64,000 nt of DNA from Apostichopus japonicus (lineage: Eukaryota; Echinodermata; Holothuroidea; Aspidochirotida; Stichopodidae), in NCBI RefSeq assembly GCF_037975245.1, contig NC_092575.1, forward strand, positions 451,001 to 515,000. The letters run 5' to 3'. Within the stretch, counting starts at the first letter, position 1; the number at the start of each line of letters is the position of its first letter. The notes beneath the pieces are model-generated. The model did not search any database. It saw only the letters and a program-made list of their open reading frames with translations, and was not told the DNA's origin. The position numbers and the translations under genes are program-made. Shown here in pieces: positions 27,001 through 39,000 of this stretch.

Positions 27001-30000
27001 ATCGACCAGGCTTTAGTCAAGCGACCTAAACGATTAGTCAAGATGTCAGTTGACTAATTCAATTAGTCACATGACCAGTTTTTACTAGTCATTCAATTAT
27101 GCCTCTATCGACCAGGCTTTAGTCAAGCGACCTGAACGATTAGTCAAGATGTCAATTGACTTATTCAATTAGTCACATGACCAGTTTTTGCTAGTCTTTC
27201 AACAATGCTCTATCGACCAGGCTTTTGTCAAGCGACCTAAATGATTAGTCCAGCAGTCACTTGACTAATCCAGTTAGTCTTGCCCATGGATAAAAGTAGT
27301 TTTTCTATACTAGTTTAATATGACCCACCACGGATTCGAACCTGCGACAACTCCCTTATAGGTACAAAGCTGTCTGTTGAGCTAACTGGTGGGAACAATT
27401 CTTGGATATAAAACCTGATTGGGCCTTAACCACTGCTAGACCATCAAGCCCTCTCACATGAAAAAAAGAAAGCAAGAATTTCTGTATTAATTTGGAATCA
27501 CATTTTATATTTTCTCTTAAACACTACATATGCTTCACCTCAATAGTAAGTACAAAAGAGTGTCTGATTTCATCAGTAATTGAAGAACCAGAAAACCCAA
27601 AGGTTTAGTGGTTCTGATGCCGATGAGAGTTTATGAAATAAGATAAGTCAGAATTTGTTATTGTTATATACCTGTATTGTACTTATTGCCAGACAACTGA
27701 AACCAAACTGAAGCTGATCAGACATAAAGTTGTCAGTTGCACTCATGAATATAAATGAAATTTCAGTTTCATGTGGCACTACTGTACCAATCTACCAAGT
27801 ATGAAGGTGATCAGACATATATTTGAAAAAAAATATCGACATTTTAAGAATTTGATTACAAGCCCCACCCACATATTCATGTACTGGACAACAAAAACAA
27901 TGAGGTCCATGTAATGATAATGTAGCATACCTACAAGTTATTCAATACATTTACAGTAATTAAATTTATTGTTTTTAAGATTATACATACACTTGCAAAC
28001 ATGCTAAACTGTAGATTACCTGGCCATCGTAAACAAAACCAAAAATTAATGCCTTTATTGATGTACATATAAAGTTGAAAAAAAGTGATATAGTTGACTC
28101 TAGGCATTTCACCACCCCACACCCCCTCTCCAGACAAACACATGGGGATCATACGACACAACCCATATCCCCAACCCAGAGCGGAACCCTTACCATCATA
28201 CCACCTGCAGCCTCACCTACCATCCTACAACCCTGATCCCAACATCACCCTACTCATCTGACAACCCCCCCCCCCACCTGACACCCATCAGATTTTACCA
28301 GTTTCACACCTTACTACCAACACATTAATCTACCCCACTCACATAAGATTTCCCTATACTCTATAGGTACATGTACAGTAATACCAGATTATTAAGTTCA
28401 TTTACTATTTTCACTATAGACTATCCCTTTAATTGTCTGAGCCAGCTATTTATGCAACATACATATACACACATACCCACACGCAAACTTGATCAAAACA
28501 TACAAACATGCCAACTGATCACAACATACACATATGCCAACTTAATTGCAAAGGTTACTTTTTTTTCAGTCCAGTTTAATTTGTCACTGAACTACTCCTT
28601 TAATGGCCTGGCTAGCCAATTTCATGGTTTTATAAAGCAAAACAAATATAGATAAGATCATCAAGCTCCCAGGAACCAGGAAAACATGTCAAACGTGACG
28701 AATGACAGGAGGTTAGGAATGAGGGACAACAAATGCTATATGGCCAACAAACACATGAATATTAATGAGGTTACATGTTATTTTCATATGAAAATATAAC
28801 TATTATTATCCACCACCAATCAACAAAGTATGGAGATGATCGGTTATACCGTTGCAAAGTTATTGACATTTTAAGAATTTCACTTTAACTGCTGCCTACT
28901 CATTAATATTCATGTCATGAACAACAAAAACAATAGGGAACATCTACTAATCATGGAGCATGTACTAGTTCAAAATGACAGTAATTCAACATTTAATTTC
29001 TAAGATTTCAGGTTTACAAGCTATTTCTAGCAATTAAGGATTAAGCCCCACCGACTCATGAATATTAATTAGATGAAATTCCATTGTCATGTGACAATGA
29101 ACCACTTACATCACCATACCAAGTATGAAGCAGATCGGACATACCGTTGCGAAGATATTGACATTTTAAGAATTTTACTTTAAGCCCTACCCACTTATTA
29201 ATATTCATGTGATGGAGAACAAAAACAATAGGGACCATCCACACATCACCAGTCCAATATGACATTGATCCAATGTGTCGTTGTTGAGATATCGTGTTTA
29301 CGAGCAAGCTGTCACATCACACACACACACACACATGTTTTGTGTTTCGTTCAGACCGAGGACCCCATTGTATTTTCCATTGTTCAAATCCACGTACCGT
29401 AACATTAACAATACCCCATACAATAGAATTCTTCCGAGGACGTGGTGATTCTTTAGAAATCACAACCGAGGACCTGAAATTCTTTTGTTCAAGTCCTCGG
29501 TCAGATAGCAAAACAAACGCATACCTACACACACATGTTTCCATTACATTCAGACTGAGGACCCCATTGTATTTTCCATTGTTCAAATCCACGTACCGTA
29601 ACCTTAACAATACCCCATACAATAGAATTCTTCCGAGGACGTGGTGATTCTTTAGAAATTACAACCGAGGACCTGAAATTGTTTTGTTCAAGTCCTCGGT
29701 CAGATAGCAAAACAAACGCACCCTCACACACGCCAACTTGATCGCATAGGTTACTCGGCCTTCGGCATCGTAACCAAAAATAACAACATTTTGTAAGTCA
29801 AAACCAACACACGCAACAGCTGAAATGATAATGAAAAAATTTTCAATGACTTATTATTTGCAAGTTAGTTACAGTTTTATAACACCTTAGCCTATTTTGA
29901 TATATATATGCTAGTGCAATTGATAGGCAGTATTCTATGTTATAAATGTGATGACAGTTTGAGCCAAAAAAACTGTACAAAAAATGGTAGGTGCCTGGAG

Positions 30001-33000
30001 CAGTAATTAGGACATCAATTTTTAGCGATTTGCATGTTTAGTTTCTCCAGAATTTTATTGACTGATTTATCTGCCGGTGTAGTATCATCAACATTCAAAA
30101 TTATTTTTTTAAAAACTGAAGGGTTTTCTTCAGCAAAGGCTCTATGCCTTATTTAGGACAGAGAACACTGCCAAATAATTGCACATGGCTGCGAACAAAC
30201 TTTTCAAAGTAGCTACTTGCAAGGTTTCCACTATCACAGTGTACTCTGGAACACCTTCATCCTCTGTCACCTGGATATAAACTGGCACGTCTGACAAGTC
30301 TGTAACCTGCAAAGATATTAAGGTATATGTATTCAATATACAGCGCTTTCCAGTTTCAGAAAATGGGAGGGGTGGCTGATTCACCATGATGGCCATGAGT
30401 GACCAACAAACAAATATACTCCACCAACGAAGGAATCAAAATAAATAATTCCTTAAATATTTTTTCAAATCAATTTACAGTACATCGTATTCACTACAAG
30501 TAATACTATTTTTGATGATATAAATAATAGCAGAGTATAAATGAAACAACAGAGCTAAATGGTGCACTGGTTCCGTGTATTTTAGAGAGAAATGAATATT
30601 TGCCATGAGTTATGACATCTTGTTACAGCTAATTACATCATGGTAGGGATTCATTCCACTAGATGATTTTAATACACTTGGGGCTGATCAGGAAATCCAC
30701 ATTGGGTTATGGTTACTGCAACTACAGATTGAAATCTGTCCAACATTCTGTTCCAGTTATCACATACATACTAGTCTATTCTACCTTTGTGATGATGCCC
30801 TTACTATATTTACAGCTATGAACACTCCCAGGTCATACATGTGATGTTTAGTTAGGGAATAATGATCAGATGTGCGGGCCTTTGTTGCAGACAGAAGGTT
30901 TTCAGGGCCCAAATATTTCAAGGCCCCCCAGAAATAAGGATGCCCAAAAATGCCCCCCCCCCCCAAAAAAAAGAAGAAGATGCCCCAACAAATGTTAGGG
31001 CTAAACCAATTTTAGGGCAAATTTGTATGAAAAGTATCATTTTGAGTGATTTCATAAATTGGCCCATATGGTCTACAGGTGACTTAGGCCCCCAAATCCT
31101 AAAAACCCAAGGAGGCACTACCTAAGTACCACTGTGAAAAATGCTCAACACTGCACCATAGAATTCATAGGAAAAGAAACATTTTGTGTGATTTCAGGCG
31201 GAGTTCAGGAGTTCAAAATGGCCCATATGGCCCATACATGACCTTTGGCCTAAAATTCCAAACACCCCAAAGGAGCACTACCAAAACACTATCGTGACAA
31301 TTAAACTCTAAGCATTGTGACCATACAATCTGTAGGAAAATATTTATTTTGAGTTATTTCCTGAAATAGCCCATATGGCATCAGACCTAAAATTGCTGAA
31401 TACCCCAAAGGAAACACTACCAGGGCACTATCATGATGAACCCTCGACACTGTAACATACAATATCAGACCACCTCTGATGGCCTTGACCCATAGTTTAC
31501 ATACTGTTGATTTAAATAATACATTGGGTACTTACACTATCCTCATCTGCAAATACAATCATAGCACCCAACTTCTCATTCAGTAGAGTCGGAACTGACA
31601 GAATTGCTGCATGCATTCTAGACTCTAAAAGAAAAATCAACAACAGAATGTTAAAGCACTCATAACATCATGACATTTCAGAAGAGTGATATTATGTCAT
31701 ATTTGGTAACATCGATAGGACAAAAATATCACAGATTCACTCATCTGCAGTCCGGAGAGCAATACTCAATACTCGATAAATTGCTTAGGTGATAATATTA
31801 AAGTAGAGTACTAAATACATCACAGGTCTTATTTTCAGCTAAGATATTTGTATCATTTGATAAGGTCTAGGCTACTTAGCTAAGTAATATCAAGTATGAG
31901 CTCAACCCAAGCAATCACCTTTAAGTTATGCCAATTGTTCAGTTATTTGTCGTGGGCCCCTACTGGCATGGGCCATAGAAAATGATTGCATCCATGTCAT
32001 TGTTTCAGCTTGAGGGATTCAAGACAATGATAACTGATAAGGAACATTTGAAGCAAAATATAGAAACATTAATGGAAAAATATCAAATACTGAGATTGTA
32101 TTGAAAGAGTTGCTCCATTTGTCAAGAATATGTATCAGTTGTCAAACTCGTATCTTGGACCCAAAGCAGATAGGTTTCATTGATACCTACAGATTCCTGA
32201 AGTCCGAGAACAAGTTTTCCCGGAATTAACAACCATATATCATATCATGAGGTCTTCAGTAAAATGAAGATAATAGAGAGCAGACTAGCAAGCAGATTGA
32301 CACATGAAAATTTGAACCTCAGGATTCAGCTGGCAACAGAGCATGTTCAGTGTGAAAGTTGAACAAGGAAGATATTATTTGAGAATATGCAGACAGTGAT
32401 AAATTGAAATGCCTCTTGTTTCCAAAGTAGAGTAAGTAGACTAGATTTCCATATACTCAGCTTGTAACAATGTAACATTGCATCATATAAATGGATCAAA
32501 CTGCATATCGTGTAGCCTATAATACATATAGGCATATAGGGGGAAGTGGGGGCAGGTTGTCACATACCACCTACTTCCACCCATGGATTTGCATATTGAA
32601 CAATATATTTTTGGAAATTGGAATAGACATTCTATATCCATATCCATAACTTCAAACATGTTATAATAACCTTAATAATAATAAAACGTTTTTATATAGG
32701 GCATTCCGTCCAAGACCACAATGCTGCAATGCACTGCACACAGAAAAAATATAATTATACAAAACATTACCCATATTGCAAATATAAATGCTAATTCAGA
32801 GTTGAGTTTTTAATTTTTTTTTTAATAATCGAATAAATTTTGCAATAATCAAAAGTTCAATTTCCTCTCAAATGTTACCTAAATCTTCCAAAAACATCTA
32901 TACCCACCCATATCACATACGAGCAGTCAGCCCAATGATTTAATTTGATTTCGGGACAATCAAGGGAAGTCAACAGTCTTGAATATAATTTCAAAATTAG

Positions 33001-36000
33001 GCCCTATATCCCCTCCACTAAGGGGCCCATGATACTGTACCAATTTCCCTTTGTTGAACACAGACACTTGTTTGTACCAAATGAAGTACTTCACAGCCAT
33101 AATTTATGCAATCTACCGTCAATACACAGCCTGTCTCGTTATCATCTGAGCACTTGATTGTGTTCATCCATGATCATATCTGGCAGTCTGGGTTATCTGT
33201 GGTACAGGGTCTTTCACAGGGTCCATCCTGATCCTTATTCTACTGAACTTAACTGAACTCTGAGGGGATTCTAGCAGGCAATTTCTAGAATTGTTCAATT
33301 TATTTTAGCATGATAGGCCTCATGCCATACCGGTGTATGTGACAAGGATTTTTCTCCCTGAAAATACACCCCCCCCCCCCCCCCTAGATTTACTGAAATT
33401 GCTTTGATACTTGATTGAGACTCTATTTTATAAGGAACTGCTTGATTTCAGAGAATATGCTGACCACAAATTCAACTTTTCCTGCCAAGAATTAGAAAAG
33501 TGATTTAAATCAGTGATTTAAAAAAAACCACTGATTTAAATCAGCATAATTTAAAATCACACAACCCTCTGCTAGTAAGTCTTAACAAGGTCCTAAATGT
33601 ACATATAGATTTAGCATTTCAAACATGTGGTGGTAGTTGGTTTCAGAGTTTAGCAGCTGCTGAAAAAAGAACTCTCACCGTAAGTAATGGTGCTGACATT
33701 TGTACAATAAGTGTTGTAGCAGCATTTGACCTGAGAATATGTACCGGTTCATTGATATTGAGAAGTTTACATAGATAGTATGGAGCAAGTTTATTTAATA
33801 TTTTGTAGGTCAAAAGCATTAACTTACACATGATACGCTTCTTCACTTGTAACCAGTGGAGATTTACAAGGATGGGGGTTATGTGTTCACACTTCCTAGA
33901 TAAGGTAACCAACCTGGCAGCTCGTACAACGCTGGAGCTTATTTGGCAGTCCATAAATGAGACTGTTGCAAGAGTCAAGATGTGAAGAGACAAATGCGTG
34001 CACTAGCCTTTTAGTGCTACCACAGTCTGAGTATGTACGGATGCGCCCTATTTTCCTCAGACTGTATGATGCAAGACGACAAACGTTAATGTCTAATGAA
34101 GGTGTTTATTTTTCACTACCATACATCTGAATGGTTATACCCCCTCACCAAGACATATTTTGCATCCACCCCTGCCTCAGACTTTGCTCGTAGTCCATTT
34201 TGAAGACCCAGCACATACCTGGGTGATGATCACTTGAATAGTGAATTACAGATTGAAGTGTTACTAATGTACCTTAACGGGCACCCTCGTCCTTCTCCAT
34301 GGCTGTATCTATGACAGTGGGATGCTTCATCTTCAAAGTGCAGCGGATTATGGCATCTCCATACTTGGAAAGCCCTTCACCAAGCAACTGTGCCATTGTC
34401 GTCTTTCCTTCAAGTCGCTTTAATTCAAGTAGTATCTATGGTTAAATGAGATCAATTAGATTATACAGTACATATGGTAAATTCACCTGAGAAGTTAAGA
34501 GATCGCTTAGGACTAACACATATTCGGGATTATGTTCAGAGACGTAGATTGAGATGGTTCAGACATGTCGAAAGGGATGGAAGATGCGAATTGGTAAAGA
34601 AGTAGAGAGAGACTACTGTAGCTGGTCAATGTAGGAGCAGTAGGCTCCCCAAGTCTTGGGATGAGGACATGAGGTTTTGCGGAGTGATCTTGCTGATAAA
34701 GGTATAGATCGGGCTCTAGCTCAGAATAAAACAAAGTGGTTTTCTTTTTAAGGGGGAACATCCCCCTACAAATTCCCAATAGCGGTATCAGCAAAAAAAG
34801 TGTGGGAATCCTGCAATCGCGCTGCTTAGCACAACAGTCTTGAATTGATTTTTGAAAAACAAAGTCGTGGTTCGAACAAGTGGTGGGCATAAAGTGAATA
34901 TATTCAAATGTCCATAACTTTTGAAACCACAAGATTGAATTTTACTTTTACACAGACTACTGTATAATAAATAATATCTACAAAGACATATTAATACAGT
35001 ACCTCTTCATCTTCAAATAGCCAAGGATAGACTTTCTTAACCACTTCGCTAGTAGCATCCTCTTCCACAATTAAACGACGTCTATCTGCCAATGTGATAG
35101 ACATACAACTTTTGTTATTTGTTCACATCCCTAATGTTCATGTGCATATTTTGTACAGCATGTGGGTAAACATGTACGGTACGATACCAGTCACAATTCA
35201 ACTATTTAATCACATCCCATTACTAAAATGTACAGTAGAAATGGAAGTGAAATTACTATGCAGTGATGCAGAAGCCTGAATGCATTTGATACCTGTATGG
35301 AAAAGAAACATGTGCAAACATTAATCAATCCGCTATGGTAGCTACATTTTCATTTGTCAAGTGTACAATGATAACCAAATACATTTATGTTTGAAATTGT
35401 AGTATTTCCAAAAAGTTGAATGAAACACCCCGTAAAAGATGTCCTATTTTATTTCCAATGGAATTAGGGTTAGCCTAGGGGGATCAACTGCGGTTCACGG
35501 TACCACAGGTAAAGCGAGGAATATTCCATCTTGAAAAAAGCCTAGTCCAAGGCTATATGACTCCCTACAAACAACTACAACAAATTAAACACCCACCCAC
35601 CTTTGTTCTGAATCGGAACTGTTTTGTACAAACTTAAAAAATAGCAGAAAAAACTGTCCCAACTCATGCCGCTAGAATATATAACAAATTTTAGCCAAAA
35701 ATTCCGGACAAGTCAGTGCTATTGTCCAGAAATATTCCCCCTCTATATTACTGACAACTAGGCCTATAAATTGATATGACACAGCTGTGGCAGCAATAGG
35801 CTGTTAGATTGCTCCAAGGTCCCCAATGTTTATTTTGGAAGGGGGAGTGTATTCTCCTGTGAATTGTTAACGGGATTGTTGGATAGGATGGTCAGTGGAC
35901 AAACTGGTAATAAAAGATTGGCGTCATGTTCAGTTGATGTTTCGTATGAAACATAGGCCTAGCCTCTGTATTTTATGAAAACTATTTAGGGCTAGGCCTG

Positions 36001-39000
36001 GGGGGGGGGGGGCTATAGGGCCCTAGGAATAATCAGCTTATTTAGTGTAACAGTTTTGCACGCAACTACACAATCCCATACACACTATTCTAGTTAATTC
36101 GTTATCTTAGGGTGACCCTAATTGGAGGCTAATCCTTAACTCAAACCTAATCTAGATATAAATAATATGGCCTAGGACCTAAGCCTAGGCTATGTCCCCC
36201 CAGAAAGTGCAGGAGAAACACTGCTGTGAATTTATCCCCCTAAAATATTTCAAGAATAATATAGCCAAGGTACCCCTAAGGCTAAAGTTTCTAATACAGA
36301 TTATAAATATTAAGTTTAATTTAGGTTTGTTATTTTGTAAAGAAATTATCCATTGCAAACATGAGAAACGCGTGAATACCGGGGCCACCATGATACTGTA
36401 AATATACGGAGGCCTACTGTTACGATAAACTGTGCTGTACAACTACTACAACTACAAGGCAGCTTAACGTCATTAGGTTTAACGTTAGGCAATTCGCCTA
36501 TAGCTACTGCATGATAGGCCTAGCCTATGACCTAGATCTTAGCTTGTTCGTACACAAGTTGGAATAATCCTAAATACACACTTTATGGTCTAATATATTA
36601 TATACTTTTTAAGTGACTAACAAACGACACTGGCCAAAGGCCCAAAGAAAACTGGTCTAATATACTAACCTTGCAATGGTTACTGACAATATCACTGGAT
36701 GATAATATTTTTTTGATTTTTCGTACCGTAACCGTCTGGCTGCTAACTCCCTGCTGTACGTTCCTTGCTCGTCGTGTACGTATGTGTACAATGTACTATA
36801 GTTCAGTGCAGTACGCTAGGCCGTACCGTGGCGCTACAATTGTTAATATTTTCCCGCGCTTTTTCATGTGACGAATATATCAACCTGATTGACTAGTGAG
36901 TTTCGTCCCAGTGCTGACATTTATTGTAGGACCAGATTAAAATAGAACTGTGACCATTATGTTCTGGTCAGGCGACCTTTTGGGTTAGTCGTGAAGGCAT
37001 CTCTACCAAGATTATGGCGGGATAATCGTTGACTAACGTAAACCAGTCGATATGACTAGACTTTAGCCTCGCTTGACTAGATTGTGTTTAGAGTGTACCC
37101 ATTTGTAATTTATAGGAGAACGTTTCGAGATAATGTTAAGCATGTGCCCAGAACGGAACGATTAGTTGATGTACGCCATTTTGAATTTGGTTTGACAGAA
37201 ATGGAACAAGGAAGGTTCGACGGCTCAAAGTCAACTATAGGTTTTGCGCGTATCAAGGGGTTGGAAGGGCTGCCTTGGGTCAAAGTTCATTTTCGGAATC
37301 TAGGCCACGATTGGAGTCTAGGGAATTTGATGAAATTTCTTGTCAACTACGTACATTAACTTGTCCACACAACATTGAAAGCGGGGCTTATCTTCTACCT
37401 TTCTTCTATCATTGCAAATAGATTGTACAAAGGAACCGCTATTTTGGTAAATATCATGAGGGAATTACCATAGAAATAAGGACAATGGAATCTAATTATT
37501 GTTTGGTTTCTCTTCAACGTGTGCTTGTATATTTATTGGTCATTTAGATCAATTTTATTAGGATTTAAATCGAACAATTAGGCCAAAGGATCACAGGTTA
37601 CTCGGCCAATTCTATTTAAAGGTGTAATTCGGTAAATCATTCCGTGTATAGTACGTGACCTCATCAGAAGGAAAATTATACATAAAACTAAATTAAAGAA
37701 GCCAAACATAATGTAATAAATTGCATTTATTTTAGCGTGCAGTAATAAAAAAAAAATAGACAACTTTACTGTTCTCTAGAGGGAATTCTTCATCTGTTCT
37801 GGTGTATTATATAAAAAAAAAAAGATGTTCAATAATTTAGCAGAACCCGTCATTTCAAAGAGTTCATTGTCTGGTATATAGACTTTAGTAAAATGGTAAT
37901 TTCATAATTCTTAATTCAAGATTAAATGAAAATATAAAATAAGTCTGGCCTATTTTATTTTAAAGTTATCGGAGCGTCAAAATGTTGATGGGATATCTTG
38001 ATATACTTCTATGTTATCTAAGGTAAATACGATTCGTTAATTTATCTGAAGATACGTGATTATACAAAGAACCATTGACAACACTACACTGCGTCTAGTT
38101 CTCAGAGGGGGGGGGGGGGGATGTTAATCCTACATGGAGGTTTCGTCACAAACGAGCACGATGCATGTATGAGTACAGGCTTATAGATCTTGGGCCTGGC
38201 ATGATGTTACAACCCACATAGATATAAAATACATTGCTTTCTACTGACGTAGAGTGAAGTGAATTTATTATAGTACCTAGGGACGTACACGACTTTTCAA
38301 TGTATCCTTAAATGAAGTAATGGCCGCAACAAGCACGTTTTGTTACTGTCATGAAATGCCTTCGTAATACAACAATCTATTGTAGAACTGTTCAAGTCGG
38401 TCCAGGCATAAATTAAAATCATTTATTGGGAAGTAAAAACTTCTGCGGACTCGCATCATCTACTTTATCAATGACAGATTTATGGCATATCACTAAGGTT
38501 TCTTTATGTCTTACATTTTTGAATCTTAATGAGCTGCGTACACGGTCGTGTCACGTGAAGGTAATGCTTCCTTGTAATAGACTGAGAGACCAACAGCTAA
38601 TTTTAAACTATTTTATCACAGCTTTAAAGTCGATCTCATATAGTTTATTTTGAATACAATTGACGAAGTCGAAACTTTAATTGAAAATAAATTGTCAACA
38701 ATGCATTCTTTATCGATATTATAGAAGCCTATCACGACAGGTAAATAAAGACGTTTAAGTTAAGTTTAAACGTTGGCAAATGTCACGCCCGGCGTGCCAT
38801 AAGGTTTGGATAGGTCAATTAAATGGAATCTGCGGGCAATCATGAAAGCATCTGTAACCAAAACGAAAAGAAACGACGTGCATTAAGGTCTGACTTGGTG
38901 ATTCTACGTTCAAGGATAAGTGTTTGGATGTTAGCTAGTTTTGTTTAAATACTGTGTAAACTTTTAAAAAAAATATGCTTAGGTGAATCTTTGTTTACAG

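Larger units (their letters stand above)
26821..37095. mobile_element. Candidate 10.3 kb TIR DNA element in Tbx1/10 intron 2
   Basis: The ends are 24 bp inverted repeats matching at 22 of 24 positions: 26821-26844 begins CACTGTAAACATAATC and the complement of 37072-37095 begins CACTCTAAACACAATC; both continue into TAGTCAAG. A TA lies directly outside each end, which could be a 2 bp target duplication but is weak evidence alone. Next to both termini lie many short TAGTCA/TGACTA and GGTC/GACC half-sites, an arrangement known from CACTA/EnSpm-type transposons, whose termini also begin CACT. The interior holds a minus-strand multi-exon gene tail, two LINE relics, a tRNA-like sequence and several arrays. 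I found no transposase domain, so the element may be non-autonomous, decayed, or coding for an unrecognised enzyme. Confidence 0.6.

Noticed and set aside
27324-27393. Functional tRNA gene
   Set aside because: The acceptor stem and box B are good, but the T-stem and anticodon stem do not pair; kept only as a tRNA-like repeat.
29294-29731. Overlapping open frames on both strands
   Set aside because: All derive from the 199 bp tandem duplication; both strands look equally open, which argues against coding.
37084-37359. 91-codon open frame on the plus strand
   Set aside because: It straddles the right TIR of the candidate element, has no family resemblance, and no splice-site support.
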